From the NCBI RefSeq assembly GCF_006094395.1, contig NZ_CP035291.1:2046001-2110000 (forward strand): a DNA stretch of 64,000 bases. The letters run 5' to 3'. The DNA comes from Staphylococcus haemolyticus (lineage in GTDB: Bacteria > Bacillota > Bacilli > Staphylococcales > Staphylococcaceae). A program made the position numbers and the translations under genes. This document shows, in pieces, positions 29,604 through 39,369 of the stretch. A model generated the notes under the pieces. That model was not told the origin of the DNA, made no database searches, and saw only the letters and a program-made list of their open reading frames with translations. The number at the start of each line of letters is the position of its first letter. The first letter of the stretch is position 1.

Positions 29604-30488
29604 TTGAATCCAAAAGTTAAAGGTATTATTGCAATTTTAATTTCAGCTGTCGGTTTTAGTTTTATGTCAGTCTTTTTTAGACTCGCCGGAGATCTACCTG
29701 TATTTCAAAAATCCCTAGCTCGAAATTTTGTTGCAATGTTCATACCATTATTCTTCATATTTAAATATAAGCAACCTATGTTTGGGAAATTAAGTAGCCA
29801 ACCTCTTTTAATTTCCCGATCTACACTAGGCCTTATAGGTGTCCTATTAAATATATACGCTATAGATCATATGGTGTTAAGCGATGCGGATACACTGATG
29901 AAACTCAACCCTTTTTGGACGATTTTACTCAGTTTAATTTTTCTTAATGAGAAAGTTCGAAAATATCAAATCATTGCTATGATTGTAGCAATCTTAGGTA
30001 TGTTATTTATCGTTAAACCAGAGTTTTCTTCAACAATGATTACTTCTTTAGCTGGATTATTTTCTGGTATTTTTGCTGCCTCTGCATACACATGTGTTCG
30101 TGCATTAAGTACCAGAGAAGCACCATATACTATTGTTTTTTATTTTTCATTATTTTCAGTTGTCGTTTTAATACCGTTTTCAATCGCAACTTATGAGCCA
30201 ATGACGACAATACAAATGGTTTATCTTTTAGGGGCAGGTCTTTCTGCTGCAGTTGGCCAAATTGGTATAACACTAGCCTATAGTTTTGCACCTGCAAAAG
30301 ATATTTCTATCTTTACGTATGCTTCAATCATTTTCACGGCTATATTCGGATTTATTTTATTCGGTGAAACACCTGATTTCTATGCCCTTATCGGTTATGT
30401 CATTATTATTGGTGCAAGCTATTATATGTTCGAAAAGGCACGACGACAAACCGATATAACTAAACAACAATCTAACACTAAGGAGTGA
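29604..30488 (+). CDS. EamA/DMT family membrane transporter
   Basis: About 294 residues with ten membrane helices in two EamA halves (about 5-135 and 148-285), second half opening with [22 protein letters not shown]. Substrate unknown. I prefer TTG 29604 (GAGGCG nine bases upstream) over ATG 29589, which has no ribosome binding site. It is followed directly by queF (overlapping the queF ribosome binding site), so the pair is cotranscribed; transport of a queuosine precursor is possible but unproven. Confidence 0.82.
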   Translation: MNPKVKGIIAILISAVGFSFMSVFFRLAGDLPVFQKSLARNFVAMFIPLFFIFKYKQPMFGKLSSQPLLISRSTLGLIGVLLNIYAIDHMVLSDADTLMKLNPFWTILLSLIFLNEKVRKYQIIAMIVAILGMLFIVKPEFSSTMITSLAGLFSGIFAASAYTCVRALSTREAPYTIVFYFSLFSVVVLIPFSIATYEPMTTIQMVYLLGAGLSAAVGQIGITLAYSFAPAKDISIFTYASIIFTAIFGFILFGETPDFYALIGYVIIIGASYYMFEKARRQTDITKQQSNTKE

Positions 30489-30493
30489 TTCAA

Positions 30494-30994
30494 TTGACTC
30501 AAGGACGTCAAAAAGAAGAACTACAAGATATTACTTTATTAGGTAATCAAAATAATAAATATGAATTTGACTATACACCGGAAGTTTTGGAAACATTTGA
30601 TAATAAACATCAAGGACGCGATTACTTCGTAAAATTCAATTGTCCTGAATTTACATCTCTTTGCCCAATTACAGGTCAACCAGATTTCGCAACGATTTAT
30701 ATTTCGTACATTCCAAATATTAAAATGGTAGAATCTAAGTCATTGAAATTGTACTTATTTAGCTTTAGAAATCATGGCGATTTTCATGAGGATTGTATGA
30801 ATATCATTATGAATGACTTAATTGACTTAATGGACCCACATTATATTGAAGTTTGGGGCAAATTCACTCCACGAGGTGGTATTTCAATAGATCCATACAC
30901 TAATTATGGACGTCCAAATTCTAAATATGAGAAGATGGCTGAACACCGATTAATGAATCATGATTTATATCCAGAAAAAATAGATAACAGATAA
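30494..30994 (+). CDS. queF: NADPH-dependent 7-cyano-7-deazaguanine reductase
   Basis: Reduces the nitrile preQ0 to the amine preQ1 in queuosine synthesis. 166 residues, unimodular QueF: the catalytic Cys lies in [16 protein letters not shown] and the QueF motif is [20 protein letters not shown] (substrate Glu, NADPH site). Start is TTG 30494, six bases after AAGGAGTG; the in-frame GTG at 30485 is inside that site. Separated by about 21 kb from queCDE, and no preQ1 aptamer was seen in front of its operon. Confidence 0.95.
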   Translation: MTQGRQKEELQDITLLGNQNNKYEFDYTPEVLETFDNKHQGRDYFVKFNCPEFTSLCPITGQPDFATIYISYIPNIKMVESKSLKLYLFSFRNHGDFHEDCMNIIMNDLIDLMDPHYIEVWGKFTPRGGISIDPYTNYGRPNSKYEKMAEHRLMNHDLYPEKIDNR

Positions 30995-31007
30995 AAGATT
31001 AACTTAA

Positions 31008-31041
31008 CCACTAAATCGTCAAACAATTTAGTGGATTTTTT
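31008..31041 (+). terminator. Terminator after queF
   Basis: CCACTAAAT (31008-31016) pairs with ATTTAGTGG (31026-31034), followed by a T-run. Confidence 0.88.
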
Positions 31042-31187
31042 CATTATTTGTGATATTTTATTCAAATTTACTATTGCCTATTAGTGAATTAAAGCGTATT
31101 TTATTATTATCATTTAAAATTCCAAAAGAGTAAGATGATCTAAATAAAGCAACTTATTCTCATTCAATTTTAAATCATCAACTCATT

Positions 31188-31266
31188 GACTGAAATTTCT
31201 AAAAATTTCTATTTTTAAGAAATTAATCAATTTTACTTATCATATTTATGATTTTAAATTTCAGTC
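31188..31266 (+). promoter_or_regulatory. Inverted repeats in the leader of the first POT transporter
   Basis: GACTGAAATTT (31188-31198) and AAATTTCAGTC (31256-31266) can form an 11-bp stem just ahead of the ribosome binding site. A competing hairpin pairs 31194-31206 with 31211-31224 (one bulge). The two share bases, so only one can form at a time. No known riboswitch class fits. Confidence 0.4.
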
Positions 31267-31294
31267 TTTAAAGAAAGAAAGGATTGGGATACAT

Positions 31295-32800
31295 ATGGCA
31301 ACAAACAATTCCCATGAACAAGCTGTTCAAACAATACCTCAGCGAGGGTTCTTCGGACACCCTAGTGGTTTAGGAGTACTATTCTTTGTAGAATTTTGGG
31401 AAAGATTTAGCTATTACGGCATGCGTGCCATGCTTATTTTCTACATGTATGATCAAATTAAAAATGGTGGTTTAGGAATTGATCAAACGACTGCAATGTC
31501 TATCATGTCAGTTTATGGCGCATTAATTTACATGTCTTCAATTCCTGGTGCATGGGTCGCAGATAGACTATTCGGTACTAGAGGGGCAACCTTGATTGGT
31601 GCAGTACTCATTATCATCGGACATGTTTGTCTAAGTTTACCATTCGCAATGTTCGGTTTATTCGCATCAATGTTCTTTATTATCATAGGTTCAGGCTTAA
31701 TGAAACCAAATATTTCAAACATCGTTGGACGATTATATCCTGAGAATGATACTCGTATGGATGCCGGTTTCGTTATATTCTATATGTCAGTTAACCTAGG
31801 TGCGCTTATCTCACCTATCATTCTGCAACATTTCCTAGACGTGAAAAACTATCACGGTGGTTTCTTAATTGCAGCGATTGGTATGGCATTAGGTTTAGTA
31901 TGGTATATGATTTTCAATAAAAAGAATTTAGGTTCTGTTGGTATGAATCCAACCAACCCACTATCTTCTGAAGAAAAGAAAAAATATGGATTAATCGTAG
32001 GTATCATTGTAGCAGTCATTGCGATTGTACTATTAGTTACATATTTCACAAACACTTTATCATTCAATCTTATTAGTAATACGGTTCTAGTACTTGGTAT
32101 AGCTTTACCAATCATTTACTTCACTACTATGATTCGCAGTAAAGATGTTACAGATGTAGAACGTTCTCGTGTTAAAGCATTCATTCCTTTATTTATTTTA
32201 GGAATGTTATTCTGGGCAATACAAGAACAAGGATCAAACGTATTAAACATTTATGGTTTAGAACGTTCTGATATGAAAATGAATTTATTCGGTTGGACAA
32301 CAGATTTCGGTGAAGCATGGTTCCAATCAATTAACCCATTATTTATTCTTTTATTCGCACCAATCGTATCTGCGATTTGGTTGAAAATGGGTAAAAAACA
32401 ACCAAGCCTTCCAGTAAAATTTGGATTAGGTACGCTATTAGCTGGTGCTTCATACATTTTAATGGGACTTATCGGTATGAGTTATGGTGATACGCACTTC
32501 TCAGTAAACTGGGTTATCCTATCATACGTTGTATGTGTGGTTGGTGAATTATGTTTATCACCTACTGGTAACAGTGCGGCTGTTAAATTAGCCCCTAAAG
32601 CATTTAATGCTCAAATGATGAGTGTTTGGTTATTAACAAACGCATCTGCACAAGCACTTAATGGTACATTAGTTAAATTAATCAATCCTTTAGGGCAAAC
32701 GAATTATTTCATCTTCTTAGGAAGCGTTGCTATTGTAATTACAGTAATCATCTTAGCTTTCACTCCTAAAATTTCAAAAGCAATGAAAGGTATTCATTAA
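31295..32800 (+). CDS. dtpT: Proton-dependent di-/tripeptide transporter (POT family)
   Basis: 501 residues with about 14 membrane helices. POT signature EFWERFSYYGMRA (proton-coupling ExxERFxYY) in helix 1 and FYMSVNLGALISP in helix 5. Imports di- and tripeptides with protons, consistent with peptidase T in the same region. AGAAAGGATTGGG precedes the ATG. A paralogue of similar length is encoded at 36170-37684 on the other strand; which one corresponds to S. aureus DtpT cannot be decided here. Confidence 0.92.
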   Translation: MATNNSHEQAVQTIPQRGFFGHPSGLGVLFFVEFWERFSYYGMRAMLIFYMYDQIKNGGLGIDQTTAMSIMSVYGALIYMSSIPGAWVADRLFGTRGATLIGAVLIIIGHVCLSLPFAMFGLFASMFFIIIGSGLMKPNISNIVGRLYPENDTRMDAGFVIFYMSVNLGALISPIILQHFLDVKNYHGGFLIAAIGMALGLVWYMIFNKKNLGSVGMNPTNPLSSEEKKKYGLIVGIIVAVIAIVLLVTYFTNTLSFNLISNTVLVLGIALPIIYFTTMIRSKDVTDVERSRVKAFIPLFILGMLFWAIQEQGSNVLNIYGLERSDMKMNLFGWTTDFGEAWFQSINPLFILLFAPIVSAIWLKMGKKQPSLPVKFGLGTLLAGASYILMGLIGMSYGDTHFSVNWVILSYVVCVVGELCLSPTGNSAAVKLAPKAFNAQMMSVWLLTNASAQALNGTLVKLINPLGQTNYFIFLGSVAIVITVIILAFTPKISKAMKGIH

Positions 32801-32856
32801 TCACCTTTGTATTGTTAAAAGATGACATTTAAACAAGATAATAAGTTATCATAAGC

Positions 32857-32894
32857 CCCTTCATAGTATTTTATAAGCTATGAAGGGTTTTTTT
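32857..32894 (+). terminator. Terminator after the first POT transporter
   Basis: CCCTTCATAG (32857-32866) pairs with CTATGAAGGG (32878-32887), followed by seven T. Confidence 0.93.
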
Positions 32895-32930
32895 ATAATT
32901 CTTATCTTTATTGAGACATTGACAAGAGCC

Positions 32931-33170
32931 TGAGCCTGGGACATAATTCAATGTCTCAGGCTACAAATATATATTGGCAGTAGTTGACTGAATTAAAAAT
33001 GCACTTGTAACTAGCTTTTTTTAATTCTAGTCAACCTTGCCGGGGCGATGGGACCCTAGCAAAGAGAAGTTCACAAAGAAATTCTACAAGCTAAGCAAGC
33101 TGGGGATACAACGAAATAAATTTTGAGAAAATATTATTTCTGCCTCGCTCCCTCTATCTTGTATTTTCTT
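32931..33170 (+). repeat. Dispersed intergenic repeat copy 3 (long form)
   Basis: Begins with AGCCTGGGACAT/ATGTCTCAGGCT hairpin (32933-32962), then GTTGACTGAATTAAAAA...TTTAATTCTAGTCAAC hairpin, then AAAGAAATTCTACAAGC and CAACGAAATAAATTTTGAG...ATTATTTCTG. It aligns along its length with 60493-60703. The remaining bases to 33281 show no gene. Confidence 0.75.
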
Positions 33171-33299
33171 TGTATATCAACTAAAAAAATGTAATGATAA
33201 ATACTTAAGCACTTGTTTTACTCAAATTATAATTAAGCAAATAACATTTCGGGTAAATAAATGTTAAATCAGAGTAAATAAATGAAAGTAGGCATACGT

Positions 33300-34226
33300 A
33301 TGGGTCAAAAATTTAATCATGGTGTTCTTTTTTACCATGAACATAGTGGTCTCAAAGATATATATGAAGGTTTAGGAGAAGTAACTAAATCACTTACTAC
33401 TATGTGCAAACACCTATCAATTCAACTAAGTGAAAATGAAGGCGACATTATTAAGTATTCTGAAAGAATTAAAAATCAAGAATATAGTAGTGATGTTGAT
33501 ATCGTTTTTATTCTAGGTGGCGATGGTACAGTTAATGAATTAGTTAATGGTGTTTTGGCAAATGACCTAAATGTACCTATTGGAATTATTCCTGGAGGTA
33601 CATTTAATGATTTCACTAAAACATTAAACTTGAACCCTAACTTTAGTAAAGCTAGTGAACAACTTAAAACGTCTCACTTGGAATCATATGATGTTATGAA
33701 AGTGAATGGCACTTATGTGCTTAACTTTGTGGGATTAGGACTTATAGTTCAAAACGCGGAAAACGTGCAAGAAGGTCGTAAAGATATCTTCGGTAAATTA
33801 AGCTATGTTGGTTCAACTGTTAAAACATTAATGAATCCAGAAGATTTTGATTATACATTAACTGTAGATGATAAAGAACTTAATGGTAATACCTCTATGC
33901 TAGTCGTTGCTAACGGTCCTAATATCGGTGGCAGTAGAATACCACTTATGGATTTATCACCTCAAGATGGTAATTTGAATAGTTTTATTTTTGATAAACA
34001 AAGTTTTACTATTCTCAATGATGTGTTCAAAAAACGCGATAGTATGGATTGGAATGAAATTACAAACGGAATTGATCACATAGCCGGTAAACATATTACA
34101 TTATCGACGGATCCAGTTATGAAAGTAGATATTGACGGTGAAATTAGTCTTGAAACGCCAATTACAATTGAAGTTCTACCAAAAGCACTTCAGATTCTAA
34201 CTTTTCCAGAGAATGCTGAACAATAA
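33300..34226 (+). CDS. Diacylglycerol/lipid kinase family protein
   Basis: 308 residues with the DagK catalytic-domain motif [17 protein letters not shown] (about 66-82), [14 protein letters not shown] and a C-terminal beta-rich domain. Such kinases phosphorylate diacylglycerol or sphingoid/isoprenoid lipids; it is not the essential DgkB, whose context differs. Start taken at MGQKFNHG (33300); an ATG six codons upstream (33282) is also possible and neither has a strong ribosome binding site. Confidence 0.8.
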   Translation: MGQKFNHGVLFYHEHSGLKDIYEGLGEVTKSLTTMCKHLSIQLSENEGDIIKYSERIKNQEYSSDVDIVFILGGDGTVNELVNGVLANDLNVPIGIIPGGTFNDFTKTLNLNPNFSKASEQLKTSHLESYDVMKVNGTYVLNFVGLGLIVQNAENVQEGRKDIFGKLSYVGSTVKTLMNPEDFDYTLTVDDKELNGNTSMLVVANGPNIGGSRIPLMDLSPQDGNLNSFIFDKQSFTILNDVFKKRDSMDWNEITNGIDHIAGKHITLSTDPVMKVDIDGEISLETPITIEVLPKALQILTFPENAEQ

Positions 34227-34247
34227 GAATTTATTATACTAATATAA

Positions 34248-34291
34248 AAGCGATTAAGGTTAATGATAGGGTTATCATACCTTAATCGCTT
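34248..34291. terminator. Bidirectional terminator, lipid kinase / deoxynucleotidase
   Basis: A perfect 13-bp stem (34248-34260 with 34279-34291) plus an inner TGATA/TATCA pairing, between convergent genes. Confidence 0.9.
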
Positions 34292-34298
34292 ATTTTAA

Positions 34299-34832
34299 TT
34301 ACTCTCCTAGAAAGAATGCTTCTACATCTTTCCAACCGTTAACACGTTTAAAACGTTCTTCACTTACATTGTGAGACGCAGTAAAAATGATTGGTTCACC
34401 TTCAAATATTTGTAATTGACGAGGATTATCATCTATTAAGTAATCTGTTTTCACTACATTTTTACGACCACAGAAGACAAATTGCTGTGGATCTAAAAAT
34501 GGAAAGAATTCAAGTAACCACTCATATTTATCATGAAATGAAGTAGGAACATCCATAGCTGCAGTAGCAATGTAAACATCATATTGCTCAGTCAATTTCT
34601 TAACGACTTCTTGTGCATGAGGCATAACAGTTAAATTTCTAAAGAAGCCTGGCGCTCTTAAAATATCACGAACTAAACCATCATGCTCTGGTATTACATT
34701 TTTAAGCTTTTGTCCATTTAAAGACTCAACTGTAATTCCTAATTCCGTTTTTACGTTAACCGCTTCAATAATTGCACCTAACGTGTCTGCTAATACTTCA
34801 TCCATATCTATTGCTATAGATTTTCTAGACAT
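34299..34832 (-). CDS. Putative 5'(3')-deoxyribonucleotidase
   Basis: 177 residues of the NT5C-like HAD family. HAD motif I is [12 protein letters not shown] (nucleophile and acid Asp), motif II Thr/Ala lies in YIATAAMD, and motif IV acidic pair in [10 protein letters not shown]. Expected to dephosphorylate deoxynucleoside monophosphates in the cytoplasm, trimming dNTP pools. Downstream of hisC on the same strand but separated by a hairpin. Confidence 0.85.
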   Translation of the reverse strand: MSRKSIAIDMDEVLADTLGAIIEAVNVKTELGITVESLNGQKLKNVIPEHDGLVRDILRAPGFFRNLTVMPHAQEVVKKLTEQYDVYIATAAMDVPTSFHDKYEWLLEFFPFLDPQQFVFCGRKNVVKTDYLIDDNPRQLQIFEGEPIIFTASHNVSEERFKRVNGWKDVEAFFLGE

Positions 34833-34884
34833 ACTATCTCTCCCTTAATCATCACCTATATACTTTTAAAGTATAGCAAAAATT

Positions 34885-34927
34885 TAAAAGGGAGTGCTAC
34901 AAGACATTTAGAATCTATTATAGCACC
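34885..34927 (-). terminator. Hairpin downstream of hisC
   Basis: GGAGTGCTACAA pairs with TTATAGCACCCC around a loop, with an A-run at the 5' side (T-run on the minus strand). Likely ends hisC transcription. Confidence 0.65.
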
Positions 34928-35006
34928 CCTTGCATAATCAACTTATGATGTACTTCTAAAACTCAACTAATCATTGTAAGTTAAAGAGCTTACGTATTAG
35001 ACCAAC

Positions 35007-36062
35007 TTAATAATCAAAATGTTTTAATACTTCAATCATTCTGTCATTTTGTTCTGGGAATCCGATTGTAATACGAACGCCAGTTGGAAACGGACGTGTG
35101 ATACAACCCACTTTTAGTAACGCTTCATATAATTCTTGTGCTTTTTCAGTTACAACAAATACAAAGTTCGTCTGACTAGGTAAAAAATGTTTACTTTGTG
35201 GTATCTCAAAAAATTTTTCACGTTCTTTAGCATTTTTAGCTGTTACATCTTTCAAATACGCTTGATCTTCTAATGCTGCAATCGCTGCGTATTCTGAAAT
35301 ACGAGTGACATTGAATGGTGGTCGAATGATATTCCACTTTTCAATAGCTTCATTTGTAGCTACAACATACCCTACTCGCAAACCAGCTAATCCATATGCT
35401 TTAGAGAATGTTCTCAATAAGAATGCATTATCGAATCGTTCTTGCAATTTCAATGTATCTGGATAATCTTCTGCTGTCACAAATTCAAAGTAAGCTTCAT
35501 CGATCAATACAGGTACATGACTAGGTACGCGTTCTAAAAAGCTTTCTAATTCATCGTGATTGAAATAGGTTCCAGTTGGATTATTCGGATTACATAGCCA
35601 CACTAAAGCAGTCTCTTCATCGACCTCTTTAATAATATTCTCTAAATCAAACCCACCATTTAGTAGTGGTACTTGAACAACTTCAGCAGATTCTACAATA
35701 GCATTATGATAATATTGTCCAAATGTACCTTCACTTGTGACAATTTTATCTCCTGGCGTTAACACTGCTCTTGAAATCATCAAAATAACTTCGTCTAACC
35801 CCGCACCAAATAGAATTCGAGAAGGATCCACGTTCAAATGTTCACTAATTGCCTTACGTAATGAAGGTGAGCCCGTCTCAGGATAATAAAATAACTCATC
35901 CAAATGTGCTTGAACTGCTTGCTTTGCTTTTGGAGAAGGACCATATAAATTTTCATTTGAAGCAAGTTTATATAATTCGCCTTCTATACCGTGCTTTTCT
36001 TTAAGTGCTTGTGGTGATAATCCTGGTTGATACGCTGCTAATTGATTTAATTGTTGTTTCAT
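35007..36062 (-). CDS. hisC: Histidinol-phosphate aminotransferase
   Basis: A PLP enzyme of fold type I, 351 residues; converts imidazole acetol phosphate to histidinol phosphate and often also acts on aromatic amino acids. Visible: [40 protein letters not shown] and the PLP-lysine segment [15 protein letters not shown]. It stands alone, away from a his operon, as in other staphylococci. Start is the ATG at 36062 (GGAG nine bases upstream), not the TTG two codons earlier. Confidence 0.93.
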   Translation of the reverse strand: MKQQLNQLAAYQPGLSPQALKEKHGIEGELYKLASNENLYGPSPKAKQAVQAHLDELFYYPETGSPSLRKAISEHLNVDPSRILFGAGLDEVILMISRAVLTPGDKIVTSEGTFGQYYHNAIVESAEVVQVPLLNGGFDLENIIKEVDEETALVWLCNPNNPTGTYFNHDELESFLERVPSHVPVLIDEAYFEFVTAEDYPDTLKLQERFDNAFLLRTFSKAYGLAGLRVGYVVATNEAIEKWNIIRPPFNVTRISEYAAIAALEDQAYLKDVTAKNAKEREKFFEIPQSKHFLPSQTNFVFVVTEKAQELYEALLKVGCITRPFPTGVRITIGFPEQNDRMIEVLKHFDY

Positions 36063-36169
36063 TGCCAACCACTCCTTTTCAAAAAATTAAAAATGTTTAT
36101 TCAATTATAAACCTGTTCCCCTAACATTGTTAAATTACAAGTCATTGACTAGTAAAAATTTATATTAAC

Positions 36170-37684
36170 TTAATGTACACCATTCATCGCTTTCTTAACC
36201 ATTGGAGAAATAGCTACTAAGATAACACCAATAAGCAGTGTAAACAATCCTGAGTATAAGAAGAACTCTTTCTCACTAATAATCTTAAATAATACAACGA
36301 TTTGGCTATTGAGGCTTTGTGCAGTGGCGTTACTGAGCATCCACAATGCCATCATTTGTGCAGAGAACTTTGCAGGTGCTAATTTAGATGTTACAGATAA
36401 CCCTACAGGTGAGATACACAATTCACCTAATGTAATTAAGAAGAAACTTAACACTAACCATATAGGGTGAATCAAATGCGCATCACTATTCAAAGGTATA
36501 ATCATGACTAGATATGATAAACCTGCAAAGATGGCACCTAATGCAAATTTATATACTGTACTTGGATTATGTCTGCCTAATTTAGTCCATAAACTAGCAA
36601 AGACAGGTGCTAACATAATAATAAATACTGGATTGACAGACTGGAACCAAGCTGCTGGTATGTGGAAATCTAACGCACCATTAGTCAATTTAGCTAAGCT
36701 AAGTTCTGTCTTCTGGTCGGCAAAGTTAGCCAAAACGGTCGAACCTTGTTCTTGAATCATCCAAAATGCAACAGACGTAATAAACAACGGTATGTAACTA
36801 TAAATTCTAGAACGCTCTTCTTTGTGTGTCTTATTACTTGATAACATATAAACAAAAATACAAATTGGTAACACGATACCTACAATCGTTACAATGACAC
36901 TAAAACTAGATAAACTCAATTTTCCAATAAATTGCAAGATAAGTAGGATAATTGCGAAAATTACTACGACAATGCCGGTAATAATTGATAATCTTTTGAT
37001 TTCTTCTTTTCTAAGTGGGTTAGGAACGCTTAAACCAGCCAATCCTAGATTCTTTTTATTTGTAATAAAATAAGTGACTAATCCGATGAACATCCCTATT
37101 GCTGCTACCGCAAAACCAAAGTGGAACCCTAATCTTGTTTGTAAGTAACCTGTTGCAAATGGTGATAGAAAACTACCTAAATTGATACCCATATAGAAAA
37201 TAGTAAAAGCAGCATCTAAACGTCTATCATTGTGGTCATATAATTCACCAACTGTAGTTGAAATATTAGGTTTCAATAAACCTGTACCAATAATAAGTAG
37301 TAATAATGCTATCATAACCACTGTTAAACTACCTGGTATCGTTAACATGATGTGACCAAACATAATTAATATGCCGCCATAAAATAATGCATGTCTTGTA
37401 CCAATGATTCTGTCTGCTATCCAACCCCCGATGGTACCAGACATATAGATGAGTGCGCCATATAATGATACGATTTGTAATGCTGTTCCCTGTGGCAAGC
37501 CGAAGCCACCTTTACTAACTGAATAGTACAGATAATAAGCTAGAATCGCTTTCATACCATAGTAACTGAATCGCTCCCAAAATTCAGTAAAGAATAGCGT
37601 ACTTAACCCTTTGGGATGTCCAAAGAATCCTTTTTGAGGTACACTCTCAACAATCTCTCGTCTCGAATAATTTCTAGTATTCAT
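36170..37684 (-). CDS. Second POT-family peptide transporter
   Basis: 504 residues and about 14 helices. ExxER motif TEFWERFSYYGMKA and FYMGINLGSFLSP. Collinear with the transporter at 31295-32800; both open with (Q)KGFFGHP(K/S)GL but differ through the loops, so the duplication is not recent. Strong GGGGGGAG ribosome binding site. Peptide import is the family function; a distinct substrate range is possible. Confidence 0.9.
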   Translation of the reverse strand: MNTRNYSRREIVESVPQKGFFGHPKGLSTLFFTEFWERFSYYGMKAILAYYLYYSVSKGGFGLPQGTALQIVSLYGALIYMSGTIGGWIADRIIGTRHALFYGGILIMFGHIMLTIPGSLTVVMIALLLLIIGTGLLKPNISTTVGELYDHNDRRLDAAFTIFYMGINLGSFLSPFATGYLQTRLGFHFGFAVAAIGMFIGLVTYFITNKKNLGLAGLSVPNPLRKEEIKRLSIITGIVVVIFAIILLILQFIGKLSLSSFSVIVTIVGIVLPICIFVYMLSSNKTHKEERSRIYSYIPLFITSVAFWMIQEQGSTVLANFADQKTELSLAKLTNGALDFHIPAAWFQSVNPVFIIMLAPVFASLWTKLGRHNPSTVYKFALGAIFAGLSYLVMIIPLNSDAHLIHPIWLVLSFFLITLGELCISPVGLSVTSKLAPAKFSAQMMALWMLSNATAQSLNSQIVVLFKIISEKEFFLYSGLFTLLIGVILVAISPMVKKAMNGVH

Positions 37685-37792
37685 TTTTCTCCCCCCTAAA
37701 AACCATACACGCTTTTTGTGTATTTATAGAATAGTGTAATTAAAATTAATTCAGATTACAATTGTATTTACTAATTTTGCGCTTTAAAAAAA

Positions 37793-37835
37793 GGAACAAG
37801 ACAACGAATTCATGATTAATTCGTTGTCTTGTTCC
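37793..37835. terminator. Perfect palindromic terminator after opuFB
   Basis: An 18-bp perfect stem (37793-37810 with 37818-37835) with a 7-base loop, A-run to the left (T-run on the minus strand). Its core CAACGAATTC shares the dispersed palindrome family. Confidence 0.92.
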
Positions 37836-37854
37836 AACATTTTCGCGTGACTAT

Positions 37855-39369
37855 TTATTTTACTAAACCTTCTTTTTCAAGATAATGTTTCGCAACATTA
37901 TACGGATCTTCATTTTTCACGGTAACTTTGTAATTCATTTCTTGCATCTCTTCATCTGAAATTTTACCCTCTAATTTGTTGAGCGGTTTTTTAATTTCTG
38001 GATGTTGCTTTAAGAATTTTTCTTTAAACATTGGTGCACCTTGATATGGTGGGAATACGTGTTTATCATCTTTTAAGACTACCATATTATATTGTTTTAA
38101 TTCTGCATCTGTTGAATATGCGTCAATTAAATTAATGTCACCTTTTTCTACTGCAGTATAGCGTAATTTAGGCTCCATTTTTTTAACATTAGATAAGTTG
38201 AGACCATAAGCTTTCGCCACAGCTTTATAACCATCAGATCGATCATTAAATTCCATAGTGAACCCTGGTTTAATTTTATCTTCAACCTTTTGTAAATCAC
38301 CAATTGTTTTAATATTATTTTCTTTAGCAAAGTCTCTCTTCACCGCTAAAGCATACGTATTATTATATTTCATAGGTTTTAACATCGTCATGTCATATTT
38401 CTTCTCTAGACTTTGTTTAGCTTGTTGATATACTGCATCTTCTTTTTTAGATTTTAAATCTTCTTTAGTTAATTCACCTAATACTGTCCCTGTAAATTCT
38501 AAATATCCGTCGATGTCGTCAGATTTTAATGCATTAAACAGGAATGATGTTTTACCCATACCATCTTTAACATCAACTGTATCATCCGTTTCATCCTCAA
38601 TTAAAATTTTGTACATATTCGTAATAATTGAAGGTTCTGAACCTAATTTACCTGCAAGCGTAATTGTGTCACCTTTTTTACCGAAAAGTGGTACAACAAT
38701 GACTAATAGTATAATAAGAATCATTGCACCTACAGTGATTAGTAGCTTTTTATAAGATAATTTCTCCATATAACGTAGTATTAAATCAAACATAATTGCG
38801 AGTAGTGCAGCAGGAATCGCTCCGATAAGGATTAAAGACGTGTTGTTACGGTCAATACCTAGTAAAATTAAATCTCCTAGTCCACCGGCACCAATTAATG
38901 CGGCTAAAGTTGCTGTACCGATAATTAGAACCATAGCAGTACGAATACCGGCCATCATCACTGGCATCGCTATTGGCAATTCTACTTTAGTCAAACGACG
39001 CATCGGCTTCATGCCAATACCTTTTGCAGCTTCAATAAGAGACGGATCAACTTCTTTAATGCCCGTATATGTATTTCTCAAAATTGGCAACAATGCATAC
39101 ACAACTAATGCAATAATTGCTGGCACGCGACCAATACCAAATATTGGAATCATTAACCCTAATAATGCCAATGATGGAATGGTTTGTAATATAGCAGCTA
39201 TATTCATAACGACCTCAGATAACCGCTTCGTCTTTGTTAAAGCAATCCCTAATGGCACAGCGATTAAAATTGCGATTAGTAGTGCAATAAATGAAATTTG
39301 GATATGTTCTAAGATGGTCGTAAGTACTTCGCCTTTACGATCATTGAGTGTGCTAAATAATTCGCTCAT
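37855..39369 (-). CDS. opuFB: Osmolyte ABC transporter, fused permease and substrate-binding protein (OpuF type)
   Basis: 504 residues. The N-terminal OpuBB/ProW-like permease has about six helices (1-205; EAAKGIGMKPMRRLTKVELPIAMPVMMAG is the coupling loop). After a further anchoring helix (about 210-228) comes an extracytoplasmic OpuAC-type binding domain (235-504). It imports compatible solutes such as glycine betaine, choline or carnitine under osmotic stress. Fusion of both parts in one chain with a separate ATPase is the OpuF/BusB layout. Its ATG overlaps the ATPase stop (ATGA). Confidence 0.88.
   Translation of the reverse strand: MSELFSTLNDRKGEVLTTILEHIQISFIALLIAILIAVPLGIALTKTKRLSEVVMNIAAILQTIPSLALLGLMIPIFGIGRVPAIIALVVYALLPILRNTYTGIKEVDPSLIEAAKGIGMKPMRRLTKVELPIAMPVMMAGIRTAMVLIIGTATLAALIGAGGLGDLILLGIDRNNTSLILIGAIPAALLAIMFDLILRYMEKLSYKKLLITVGAMILIILLVIVVPLFGKKGDTITLAGKLGSEPSIITNMYKILIEDETDDTVDVKDGMGKTSFLFNALKSDDIDGYLEFTGTVLGELTKEDLKSKKEDAVYQQAKQSLEKKYDMTMLKPMKYNNTYALAVKRDFAKENNIKTIGDLQKVEDKIKPGFTMEFNDRSDGYKAVAKAYGLNLSNVKKMEPKLRYTAVEKGDINLIDAYSTDAELKQYNMVVLKDDKHVFPPYQGAPMFKEKFLKQHPEIKKPLNKLEGKISDEEMQEMNYKVTVKNEDPYNVAKHYLEKEGLVK

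Noticed and set aside
32931..33170. Possible tRNA or structured RNA gene downstream of dtpT
   Set aside because: Hairpins are explained by the dispersed repeat, with a collinear copy near 60.5 kb; no cloverleaf or T-arm sequence.
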